DNA of 16,305 nt from an uncultured Collinsella sp. GTDB lineage: Bacteria; Actinomycetota; Coriobacteriia; Coriobacteriales; Coriobacteriaceae. Positions 6,862 to 13,988 of the stretch are shown one piece after another (positions within the stretch are counted from its first letter, which is position 1; each line of letters begins with the position of its first letter). Both the position numbers and the translations under genes were made by a program. The stretch lies in the NCBI GenBank assembly GCA_902489945.1, contig CABUBZ010000046.1:1-16305 (forward strand), in the 5' to 3' direction. Under the pieces are notes generated by a model. That model saw only the letters and a list, made by a program, of their open reading frames with translations. It had not been told where the DNA came from and did no database searches.

Positions 6862-7377
6862 ATGGCTTTTAATACGAAGGTCGATGTAGCCGATACCGAG
6901 CTCGAGGAGAACGAGGCGGTCGTCGCCGAAGCCGAGGATGTGACGCTCGAGGACGAGGCTCTTGTCGAGGTCGAGTCCGATGAGGATGAGGACGACGAAG
7001 AGGCGGACGAGTCCGAGGACTCGCTGACCTATTCCAACGGTGTGATCGAGAAGATCGTTGCCATGGCCACCCGCGAGGTTCCGCACGTTCTGGGCATGAA
7101 GGGTAACCTTATGCACTTTGTGCAGGAGCAGTTTGGTGCCGAGAATCTGACCAAGGGCGTGACGGTCGAGGTCACCGATGACAATCGCGTGGTCGTCAAC
7201 ATCTCCGTCATTATCGAGTACGGTGCCTATGCGCCCGCGATCTTCGACGATGTCAAGGCACGTGTCATCGAGCGCCTTGCCGCGATGACCGGCCTTGAGG
7301 TGGCGGGCGTCAACCTGCGTATCGAGGACGTCATCACCCCCGAGGAGTACGAGCACCGCACCAGCCAGCACGAATAA
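6862..7377 (+). CDS. Asp23/Gls24 family envelope stress response protein
   Basis: The 171-residue cytosolic protein has two parts. Residues about 8-55 are extremely acidic, including a run near EDEDDEEADESED. From about residue 56 the Asp23/DUF322 domain begins with YSNGVIEKIVAMATREVPHV, then a GVTVEV strand, NISVIIEYGAYAPAIFDDVKARV-type helix and GVNLRIEDV, the usual Asp23 ending. Family members form filaments or patches under the membrane and respond to alkaline and cell-wall stress. ATG 6862 has a strong AAGGAGG (6851-6857). It lies 44 bases after the DUF2273 gene, and a palindromic repeat plus terminator follow, so it closes the operon. The acidic extension is unusual compared with compact Asp23 proteins and may mediate contact with a basic partner; that is inference. 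Confidence 0.92.
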   Translation: MAFNTKVDVADTELEENEAVVAEAEDVTLEDEALVEVESDEDEDDEEADESEDSLTYSNGVIEKIVAMATREVPHVLGMKGNLMHFVQEQFGAENLTKGVTVEVTDDNRVVVNISVIIEYGAYAPAIFDDVKARVIERLAAMTGLEVAGVNLRIEDVITPEEYEHRTSQHE

Positions 7378-7430
7378 CCTTCCAAAAAGGGACAGGTTTG
7401 TTTTGGCAGGTTTTATCTGCGAAAACGTTA
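7375..7430 (+). repeat. Palindrome of the GGGACAGG family, long conserved form, plus orientation
   Basis: TAACCTTCCAAAA (7375-7387) faces TTTTGGCAGGTTT (7401-7413) with two non-Watson-Crick positions out of 13; the loop carries AGGGACAGGTTTG. The right arm and following flank (TTATCTGCGAAAACGTTA, to 7430) match the minus-strand copy at 2505-2561 closely. The left arm starts exactly at the asp23 TAA stop codon. It lies directly before the operon's terminator. Confidence 0.85.
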
Positions 7431-7474
7431 AACGGCCGACCGCGCAAGCAAAAGCGTGGCCGGCCGTTATTTGT
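7431..7474 (+). terminator. Rho-independent terminator of the asp23 operon
   Basis: AACGGCCG (7431-7438) pairs with CGGCCGTT (7461-7468); a shorter inner stem continues with two mismatches (ACCGCGC facing GCGTGGC). The tail ATTTGTA follows. The stem is GC-rich and well placed after asp23. Confidence 0.75.
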
Positions 7475-7585
7475 ATGCCCCCCGATGTAGGCATACCGCT
7501 CGTCTAACTAGGGGTTGCAATCGTCGCGTTCCGCGTTACCCTAATGGGCGCATTGTTTCCAAATTGTTAACGAGGGGTTGCCGTA

Positions 7586-8608
7586 ATGGCTGACGAGCAC
7601 GAAACAGAAAGCAAGGCATGGGCGATTGAGGCCGCCGCGGCAGAGGCGGCATCGCGTGCTGCCGAGGAGGTGCATCGTCCTCCCGTAGTGCCGATGGAGC
7701 GCGTGGTTGATCGCACCGATATCGAGCGCGGCGAGCGTGCCGGCCAAAAGCGCAGCCAGGAGCCGGGTTTCCCGCGCTTTTTTGCCGAGCTCAATCTGGG
7801 CCTGATTCTTACGGCCTTTGCCATCGTTGCGTTTAAAACCCCTAATCACTTTGCTTTTGGCGGCACCTCGGGCGTGTCGGTCATTCTGTCCACGCTGTTC
7901 CCGACCCTGCCCGTCGGCGTCTTTATGTGGATTATCAACGCGGTTCTCGTCGTTTTGGGCTTTATCTTTTTGGAGCGCAAGGCGATTCTTTGGAGTGTCT
8001 TCGCCTCGTTTGCGCTTTCGGCCTACGTCTCGCTGTTTGAGCTCTTTATTCCGACCGATGTCTCTCTGACGGGTGATATGTGGCTCGACCTGTGCTTTGC
8101 CGTCATCTTGCCGGCGCTCGGCAGCGCTATTGTCTTTGACATCGGCGCCTCGACGGGTGGCACGGACATTCTTGCCATGATCCTCAAGCGCCGCACGACG
8201 CTCGAGATTGGCCGCGCCCTGCTGCTGGTCGATATCGGCATCGTGACCATCGCGGCCTTTTTGTATGGCCCGCGTGTCGGTCTGTATTGCGTGCTCGGCC
8301 TGTTTGCCAAGACACTCGTGGTCGACAAAGCCATCGAGAGCATTCACCTGCGCAAAGTCTGCACGGTCATTTGTTCCGAGCCCCTTAAGGTCGAAGAGTT
8401 TATCGTCAAGCATCTCAACCGCACGGCGACCATCAGCCGCGGCTACGGTGCCTTCTCGGGCAAGTGCGTGACGGTGATCATGAGCGTGCTGAGCCGTCGC
8501 GAGGCCGTGCAACTGCGCCGCTATGCGCGCGAAGTCGATCCGGGTGCCTTTATCACGATTGTCGACAGCTCCGAGATCGTCGGCAAGGGCTTCCGCGGAA
8601 CGAACTAG
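7586..8608 (+). CDS. YitT family membrane protein (DUF161 + DUF2179)
   Basis: The 340-residue protein has a hydrophilic, charged N-terminal extension (about 1-65), then about six membrane segments (roughly 70-83, 93-105, 112-129, 134-155, 168-186, 212-245), then a soluble C-terminal DUF2179 domain (about 255-335). Typical YitT features are FKTPNHFAFGGTSGVSVIL (about 83-101) and DIGASTGGTDILAMILKRRT (about 185-204), each carrying the GG(T)SG/TGGTD type motif, and the C-terminal ITIVDSSEIVGKGF. The molecular function of the family is not established. ATG 7586 is preceded by GAGGGG at 7572-7577. TTGCAA at 7515-7520 could be a -35, but no convincing -10 is spaced correctly. The N-terminal extension of about 65 residues is longer than in the usual 280-residue members. 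Confidence 0.92.
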   Translation: MADEHETESKAWAIEAAAAEAASRAAEEVHRPPVVPMERVVDRTDIERGERAGQKRSQEPGFPRFFAELNLGLILTAFAIVAFKTPNHFAFGGTSGVSVILSTLFPTLPVGVFMWIINAVLVVLGFIFLERKAILWSVFASFALSAYVSLFELFIPTDVSLTGDMWLDLCFAVILPALGSAIVFDIGASTGGTDILAMILKRRTTLEIGRALLLVDIGIVTIAAFLYGPRVGLYCVLGLFAKTLVVDKAIESIHLRKVCTVICSEPLKVEEFIVKHLNRTATISRGYGAFSGKCVTVIMSVLSRREAVQLRRYAREVDPGAFITIVDSSEIVGKGFRGTN

Positions 8609-8757
8609 CACAGACGTATTCAACGAACCGCCTGCTGGCGCCGTGTACCATGCAAATCGGTCATCTTTGAGTATTTGACCCCACATTGGGCAATAATGAT
8701 GCTAAAGACAACGTTTGCGATCCAAGTGATTCGTTCAAGATGCGAAGGGATGATTCT

Positions 8758-10023
8758 ATGTTCTGCTCGCAGTGTGGCGCCCCCATGGGCGATAACGACA
8801 AGTTCTGCGGCGTGTGTGGTGCTCCTAATGCCGGTGCCGCTGGCCCCGCTCCCCAGGGACAGCCTCAGCCCCAGCAGTTTGTTCCGCAACCGCCCGTGGC
8901 GAATGCGCCAAAGGGCTGTGTGGCTCAGGCGTTCCAAGATATGACCAAGACTCCGGGTGTGCTTCAGCGTGTATGCCAAATCGCGTTTTTGCCGGCGCTG
9001 ATTTGCGTTGTGTCGGTGCTCGTGTTGTTTATTCCCGTTATTGGCGGCATTGCGGCTGCCATCGGCTTTTTGGCAGCTTGCATTGCGAGCGTGTGCGGTT
9101 CCGGCTTTGGCATCGAGTGGGGTCGCGATCTGTCGCTTAAGATCGATGACGGCATGGATCGTCCGCTGATGCGTTCCACGTCGTTTGGTCTCGGAGTCTT
9201 TTCGAGCGTTATTTCGGTCGTGCTCGAGGTTATCGCTGCCATTCCCGTTATCGGTGTAGTGCTTTCGCTGGTGGAGGGCGTGGTAATTGGCGCTGCGGGC
9301 TCGTATTCTTATTACGGCTCTTATGCGCTCGAGGCTGCGCTGTTTGGCTCGCTTGGCCTGCTTGTCCTGGCGCTAATTGCCTCGGCGATTCTGGGTGTCT
9401 TCTTTAAGATGTTCGCCGACATCGCCGTGATGCACTTTGCGGTGACCGGGCGTGTCGAGAGCGCGTTTTCGCTCGATAAGGTCTGGGCGGCGTTTAAGCA
9501 CAACAAGACCAAGCTGTTCTGTGCTTCGTTCCTTCCCGAGTTTTTGACGGGCCTGGTCGCCAACGTTGTCACATGGATCTTGACGGTCGTCTTTGGCGCC
9601 ATTGCCTCTGTCGGTATGTATAGCTACTACTATCGTCCTACGGGTATTGAGGCAATTGTTACCGGCGGTGGCGTCACGCTCGCGCTGTTCCTGGTGCTGG
9701 TCGCTTTCGTCACCGTATTTCTTACGGTTTTTGGCAAGATGCTCAAGCACCGTGCCGTTGGCTATTGGGTTGCACGTTATGCAAGCGAATGGGCCGATGA
9801 GGATAAGGACGACGTCCTGACTTTTGTATTGCCCTTCGAGAAGAAGTCCGCTGCTTCGGGTTACAGTGCTCCGGATGCTTCGCCGGCACCTGCACCCGCT
9901 CCCGCGACCGAGTCTGAGACGGCATCTGAGCCCGAGCCTGCGCTTGAGCCTGAGCCTGAGCCGGCACCTGCACCTGAGTCGGCGTCCGAGCCAAGCTCCG
10001 ACGAGGAACCTCAGGACGAGTAG
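8758..10023 (+). CDS. Zinc-ribbon, multi-span membrane protein (DUF4013-like)
   Basis: The 421-residue protein begins with a zinc ribbon (Cys3, Cys6, Cys17, Cys20, in the form CSQCG...FCGVCG). A Gln/Pro-rich linker follows (about 27-50), then a membrane domain with about six hydrophobic segments between residues 75 and 340, and a C-terminal tail of about 60 residues made almost entirely of Pro, Ala, Glu and Ser (repeated EPEP and PAPAP). The pairing of a zinc ribbon with segments such as GIEWGRDLSLKIDDG resembles DUF4013 proteins, whose function is unknown. ATG 8758 is chosen because AAGGGA (8745-8750) lies 7 bases upstream; the in-frame ATG at 8740 would leave the ribbon further from the start. 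No clear promoter pair is seen, although TTGACC occurs at 8675. The gene converges on the M20 hydrolase gene. Confidence 0.75.
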   Translation: MFCSQCGAPMGDNDKFCGVCGAPNAGAAGPAPQGQPQPQQFVPQPPVANAPKGCVAQAFQDMTKTPGVLQRVCQIAFLPALICVVSVLVLFIPVIGGIAAAIGFLAACIASVCGSGFGIEWGRDLSLKIDDGMDRPLMRSTSFGLGVFSSVISVVLEVIAAIPVIGVVLSLVEGVVIGAAGSYSYYGSYALEAALFGSLGLLVLALIASAILGVFFKMFADIAVMHFAVTGRVESAFSLDKVWAAFKHNKTKLFCASFLPEFLTGLVANVVTWILTVVFGAIASVGMYSYYYRPTGIEAIVTGGGVTLALFLVLVAFVTVFLTVFGKMLKHRAVGYWVARYASEWADEDKDDVLTFVLPFEKKSAASGYSAPDASPAPAPAPATESETASEPEPALEPEPEPAPAPESASEPSSDEEPQDE

Positions 10024-10035
10024 CCATGCCGTCTG

Positions 10036-10060
10036 CCATTTGGGGACGGGGTAGAAATGG
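10036..10060 (+). repeat. Short palindrome of the same family with GGGGACGGGG in the loop
   Basis: CCATTT (10036-10041) pairs with AAATGG (10055-10060) around a 13-base loop with GGGGACGGGG. GTAGAAAT is then repeated in tandem (10051-10058 and 10060-10067). It lies 12 bases after the zinc-ribbon gene's stop codon. Confidence 0.65.
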
Positions 10061-10081
10061 TAGAAATAGCGCTTGAAGAAT

Positions 10082-10125
10082 GAGCGGGGGCGGACGTTTC
10101 GATACGTCCGCCCCCGCTCTGCTTT
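10082..10125. terminator. Perfect 16-bp bidirectional terminator between convergent genes
   Basis: GAGCGGGGGCGGACGT (10082-10097) pairs without mismatch with ACGTCCGCCCCCGCTC (10104-10119) around TTCGAT. The plus tail is TGCTTTA; the minus tail is ATTCTTC. It sits between the 3' ends of the zinc-ribbon gene and the minus-strand M20 gene and can serve both. Confidence 0.85.
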
Positions 10126-10154
10126 AGCCAGGCTGTTATGGATGGGTGTGACGA

Positions 10155-11618
10155 CTACTCGTCGTGCTTCTCCTCACGGCGTGCAGCAGCGCGTGCGTCG
10201 TGGATGCCCTTGATCGCGGCATGGCGAGCCGTTCGGGCATCATGGATGGCGTCGCGAGCCTCGGCGGTCGTCGCCTTGGCAGAGCGCAACTTGGCGGCCA
10301 GATCGGGGTTGGTTTCGGCGACCGCGGTAATCGCGGGGCCGTCGAGCTCCTCTTGCGTGGGCTCGGCCAAAAAGTCGATAGCATACTGGGCGGCCACCAT
10401 GGAGCCCTTTGCCAGCACGGTCTCGTCAATCTTGTAAAAGCAGGAATGCTGGGCGTACGTGGCGCCAATCTTGGGGTTGCGCGTACCTACAAAGGCGAGC
10501 ACGCCCGGTACGCGGCGCAGGTACTCCGAAAAATCCTCGCCCGAAAGCGTGCCGCGATAATGTCCTTGGCCGGTGGGGCCCAGGCACTTGATTACGGCCT
10601 GACGGCAGCGCTCGCTCGAGGCGGCGTCGTTTTCGACCTTGTAGTTGGCGATGGTGTAGTCGGTGAGCTCTGCCTCGGCGCCCAAGGCGGCCGCGGTATG
10701 CTCCACGATGCGGCGCATAAGCTCCGGCATTTCCTCGTGGGTCGAATCTCCGTAGGTGCGCACCGTGCCGGCGAGGTAGGCCGTGCCGGCGATAACGTTG
10801 CGCGCGGTGCCGCCGTGCAGCTCGCCGACGGTGATGACGGCCGGCTCGTAGGGGCTGATTTCGCGCGAGACGATGGTCTGCAGGGTGTTGACAATCTCGG
10901 CGGCAACCATGACGGCGTCGTGACCTCGCTGGGGCATGGCGCCATGGCACGAGGTGCCGCGGACGTCGATGCGGAACCAGTCGGTATTGGCCATGCGCGG
11001 ACCGGGCTCGCAGCTCACGGTGCCGGCGTCGACCTCACTCCAGATGTGCGCGGCGTAGGCGCCATCGACGCCGTCGAGCACGCCCGTGCCGATCATGAGC
11101 TTGGCGCCCTGGCCGTTTTCCTCGCTGGGCTGGAAGACGATGCGGACCTCGCCGTGGATGTCGTCGGTCATATGGCGCAGGATTTGCAGCGTGCCGAGCA
11201 TCATGGCGATATGGCAGTCATGGCCGCAGGCGTGCATGCAGCCCTCGTTGACGCTGGCGAACTCCTCGCCGGTCTGCTCGGTGACGGGCAGGGCGTCGAT
11301 GTCGGCGCGCAGCAGGATGCGGCGGCGCGGCGTGCCGTCCTCGTGGTAGGCATCCGGCGCGGTACCGCGAAGCGTTGCCACCAGGCCCGTCTTAAGGGGA
11401 CGCTCGTAGGGGATATTCATGGCGTCGAGCTGGTTGGCAATGTCGGAGGTCGTGCGCTCCTCGGCAAGGCTCAGCTCCGGGTGCCTATGGAAGTGCCGGC
11501 GCTGCTTGATGATGTAGGGCTCAAACTCGGCGGCGATATCTTGGATGGCTGCGGTGACGTCGTCAGCCGCGCGAGCCTCGGTCGCCGCCATAATCTGCTG
11601 TGCCTTGGTCTTCGTCAT
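10155..11618 (-). CDS. M20 family metal-dependent amidohydrolase (M20D type)
   Basis: The 487-residue protein belongs to the M20 peptidase/aminoacylase superfamily, which removes acyl groups from N-acyl amino acids or related amides using two metal ions. The dimetal site is visible: RADIDALP (104-111), CGHDCH with Cys131 and His133, PSEENGQG with Glu166/Glu167, AAHIW with His191, and YAQHSCFY with His391. The inserted dimerisation domain (about 212-325) contains GTSCHGAMPQRGHDAV. A Cys metal ligand places it in the M20D amidohydrolase group (HipO/AbgA/IAA-hydrolase-like); the substrate cannot be fixed. ATG 11618 is preceded by AAGGAG with a 10-base spacer. Beyond about residue 422 there is a tail of about 65 residues rich in Ala, Arg and Asp with repeated DAR units, absent from the core family. 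It is divergent from a second amidohydrolase gene. Confidence 0.92.
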   Translation of the reverse strand: MTKTKAQQIMAATEARAADDVTAAIQDIAAEFEPYIIKQRRHFHRHPELSLAEERTTSDIANQLDAMNIPYERPLKTGLVATLRGTAPDAYHEDGTPRRRILLRADIDALPVTEQTGEEFASVNEGCMHACGHDCHIAMMLGTLQILRHMTDDIHGEVRIVFQPSEENGQGAKLMIGTGVLDGVDGAYAAHIWSEVDAGTVSCEPGPRMANTDWFRIDVRGTSCHGAMPQRGHDAVMVAAEIVNTLQTIVSREISPYEPAVITVGELHGGTARNVIAGTAYLAGTVRTYGDSTHEEMPELMRRIVEHTAAALGAEAELTDYTIANYKVENDAASSERCRQAVIKCLGPTGQGHYRGTLSGEDFSEYLRRVPGVLAFVGTRNPKIGATYAQHSCFYKIDETVLAKGSMVAAQYAIDFLAEPTQEELDGPAITAVAETNPDLAAKLRSAKATTAEARDAIHDARTARHAAIKGIHDARAAARREEKHDE

Positions 11619-11742
11619 GGTCGATTTGCTCCTTGCTGGGTTGATCGCAAAATCGTACAGGCTCTCTCCAGTATGCCACCTGCCGCTAGGGCTGGTAAAG
11701 TTGCCGTTTGCCGCTTGGGGTTTTGTTACAAGGGCGGGGGAG

Positions 11743-11748
11743 TACACT
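11743..11748 (+). promoter_or_regulatory. Possible -10 element for the YtcJ-like gene
   Basis: TACACT lies 38 bases before the chosen start codon; the upstream -35 region is only a T-rich stretch (TTTTGT, 11721-11726, 16 bases away). This 168-base divergent region must also hold the M20 promoter; TACGAT on the minus strand around 11655 is a weak candidate. Confidence 0.3.
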
Positions 11749-11786
11749 CGGGGGTGTTGAATTTCCTGCCAGAGATGGGGATGCCC

Positions 11787-13424
11787 ATGCAACATATCGA
11801 TCGGATTATCCGCTCCAAGAACGTCTTTACCGCGCAAGACGGCATCGATACCGCCCGCGAGCTGGCGATTGCCATCGCAGGCGACCGTATCGTCGCAGTC
11901 GGTGCGCCCGATGACGTGATCGCCGCCGCTCCCGCCGCCACGTCGGTTATCGACTACGGCGAGCAGTTTGTCTGCCCCGGTTTCCATGACGCTCATCTGC
12001 ACTTCTTCCATACCTCGGTCGGTTCCTCGCCGTACATGCTTATGGATATGGGCACGTCCGAGGCGGCGCTGGTGCAACATGCGCTCGAGTTTTCCCAGGA
12101 CCTGCCCGACGACGCTTGGGTTGTGACGCAGGGCTGGCGCGACTACCGTTGGGACCCGCCCGAGCATCCTACCAAGGCGTCGCTCGATGCGGCATTCCCC
12201 GATCGTCCCTGTGTTATGTATTCGGGCGACGGGCACACGCTTTGGCTCAACAGCCGCGCACTCGAGGCGCTCGGCGTCACACGCGACAGCGAGCCGCCAG
12301 CGGGCGGCAGCTACGACAAGGATGCAAGCGGCGAACTCACGGGCATTGCTCACGAGGCGGCTGCCATGCAGCTGCTACCGCGCTGCCTTGAGTGGCTGGG
12401 GGAGGATCGCATCGCAAGCGCTTACGCCGATCAAATGAGGCGTATGGCCGAGCAAGGCATCACTTCGATCTGCGATATGTCGCTCATGCCCATGCCGGGC
12501 TGCGATTTTATCCGCGACGACGTCTACGACAAACTGCAGGCAGCTGGCAAGTTGGACATCCGCGCCCATCTGTTCCCCACGCTGCTGGATGACCAGTCGC
12601 GCTTGGAAGAGCTGCAGACCCGCTACGCGAACAACGCGCTGCTCTCGGCGCCTGGTTTTAAGCAGTTCTTCGACGGCGTGTCGAGCGAACACACGGCATA
12701 TCTCACCGAGCCCTATACCAATCCGCGTTTCCCGGGCGACCAGGGCCGTCTGACAGTTCCTGCCGAGCGCATGCGTAAGCTGGTTCTGGCGGCTGCGGAG
12801 CGTGGCCACACTGTGCGTATCCACGTCATCGGTGACGGTGCGATTCATGCCGCGCTGGATATCTTTGAGGAGGCCGCCGAACTGTACGGCCTGCCCCAGC
12901 ACGGTCATAACACGCTTGAGCATCTGGAGAACCTCTTGCCCGAGGACATCGACCGCCTGCGCAAGCTCGACGTGGTTGCCTCGAGCCAGCCCTGCCATAT
13001 CACGCTCGACCCGGGTGGTCCGGAGCGCGACCTGGGCTTGGAGCGCAGCCGCATCATGTGGCCGTTTGCGACCTATAAACAGCGCGGCATTCGCCAAGCC
13101 TTCGGTACCGACAGCCCTATCACGCCCGTTACCAGCATGAACGTGCTCTACACGGCTATCACGCGCCAGGACCCCCGCAGCCACTGGCCCGAGGGCGGCT
13201 GGTTGCCGAGCGAGCGTATCGACGCGGCAACGGCCCTGCGCAACTACACGCTTGGCAGCGCGTACGCAGCGGGCGACGAGCAAAACCTCGGCAGCCTGGA
13301 GCCCGGCAAATACGCCGATCTGGTAGTCCTGGACCAAAACCCGCTCATCATCGATCCCCAAGAGCTCCAGACCACTAAGGTTCAGGCCACCTACCTGGCA
13401 GGCAACTTGATTTACGAGCGCTGA
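11787..13424 (+). CDS. YtcJ-like metal-dependent amidohydrolase (amidohydrolase 3 family)
   Basis: The 545-residue protein belongs to the amidohydrolase superfamily, TIM-barrel enzymes that hydrolyse amide or related bonds with metal help. Visible features are the N-terminal beta-sandwich segment, PGFHDAHLHF (64-73) with the HxH metal ligands His70 and His72, HVIGDGAIHAAL (from His346), HNTLEHLENL (His374 and His379), FGTDSP with the catalytic-type Asp442, and the closing LGSLEPGKYADLVVLDQNP typical of the group. The substrate is unknown; YtcJ relatives are often annotated only as amidohydrolases. Three in-frame ATGs cluster at 11775, 11781 and 11787. The last is chosen because GGGG (11777-11780) sits 6 bases upstream, but the site is weak and 11781 is nearly as likely. 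It ends at a clear terminator. Confidence 0.92.
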   Translation: MQHIDRIIRSKNVFTAQDGIDTARELAIAIAGDRIVAVGAPDDVIAAAPAATSVIDYGEQFVCPGFHDAHLHFFHTSVGSSPYMLMDMGTSEAALVQHALEFSQDLPDDAWVVTQGWRDYRWDPPEHPTKASLDAAFPDRPCVMYSGDGHTLWLNSRALEALGVTRDSEPPAGGSYDKDASGELTGIAHEAAAMQLLPRCLEWLGEDRIASAYADQMRRMAEQGITSICDMSLMPMPGCDFIRDDVYDKLQAAGKLDIRAHLFPTLLDDQSRLEELQTRYANNALLSAPGFKQFFDGVSSEHTAYLTEPYTNPRFPGDQGRLTVPAERMRKLVLAAAERGHTVRIHVIGDGAIHAALDIFEEAAELYGLPQHGHNTLEHLENLLPEDIDRLRKLDVVASSQPCHITLDPGGPERDLGLERSRIMWPFATYKQRGIRQAFGTDSPITPVTSMNVLYTAITRQDPRSHWPEGGWLPSERIDAATALRNYTLGSAYAAGDEQNLGSLEPGKYADLVVLDQNPLIIDPQELQTTKVQATYLAGNLIYER

Positions 13425-13446
13425 CGTTCATACCGCACCGTTAAAC

Positions 13447-13495
13447 GCGGCTCGGGCAGTCTATTTTGGGATGGCGCTCGAGCCGCATTTGTTTG
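13447..13495 (+). terminator. Rho-independent terminator of the YtcJ-like gene
   Basis: GCGGCTCG (13447-13454) pairs with CGAGCCGC (13479-13486) around a 24-base loop, followed by the T-rich tail ATTTGTTTG. It lies 22 bases after the stop codon. Confidence 0.75.
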
Positions 13496-13988
13496 CCGAT
13501 GGGGGTTCGTTAGGAGCGTCCCCGCTCTGTTGGATTTGGGCGCGGGGTTGAGGTGCTGCTGTCTCGTGCGCTCAATTTGGACATCAGCAATGCTGACTCT
13601 TAGTGTTTTGCATACTTCCCATTACAGATTGCATAAAAAGGCTGGGATGTTCTTCCTGATCCTGATGTACCCCCGCCCGTGCCGTGCAAAAAACGGAGTA
13701 TTCAGCACCACGAGCTCTGCCGGTGCCGCTGCGGCTGAGTAACGTTGCGGAGATTGACGTCATTTTGGGCTCCGGTACGGCGCGAAGTACGTCCATTTGT
13801 CCCAACGGGGTCTGCCCACCGACCAAAACCGCCCGCTGAAGGCGTTCTTGGGACCAATAAGGTATGTCCGGCGCGTATGCAGCCGTCCTGGCTTGCTGAA
13901 TACTCCCAAAAATGCACGGTGCTTCCCAGGGGACCCGTGCGCGCAGCGAAAACCATACCCACGTTCCTATCCGCATCGCCATTTTGCT
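13496..13988. other. Gene-poor stretch, no convincing coding sequence
   Basis: Short open frames of up to about 130 codons exist on both strands, but none has a good ribosome site or a recognisable protein family, and overlapping frames on both strands compete. Visible structure is limited to a 13-base palindrome, TCAGCAATGCTGA (13584-13596), and the inverted bipartite motif pair at 13682-13919. It may hold remnants of a mobile or repeated element; no transposase-like sequence was seen. Confidence 0.6.
13682..13919. repeat. Inverted pair of a bipartite motif, TGCTGAATACTCC-N6-TGCACGG
   Basis: On the plus strand the motif lies at 13894-13919 with spacer CAAAAA. On the minus strand it lies at 13707-13682 with spacer GTTTTT. 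All 20 fixed bases agree and the spacer is 6 bases in both, while the spacer sequence differs. The copies are separated by 186 bases. They could be ends of a small element, a paired binding site, or arms of a hairpin with a 6 x 6 internal loop. Confidence 0.75.

Noticed and set aside
10164..11786. Very long open frame on the plus strand running antisense through the M20 gene into the YtcJ-like gene (over 1,000 codons in total).
   Set aside because: The part before 11787 has no protein-family match and lies opposite an M20 gene with an intact active site; it is a GC-rich shadow frame that happens to join the real YtcJ-like gene.
11619..12353. Upstream extension of the M20 frame on the minus strand to 12353.
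   Set aside because: It runs antisense to the start of the YtcJ-like gene. The M20 family N-terminus and a ribosome site fit the ATG at 11618.
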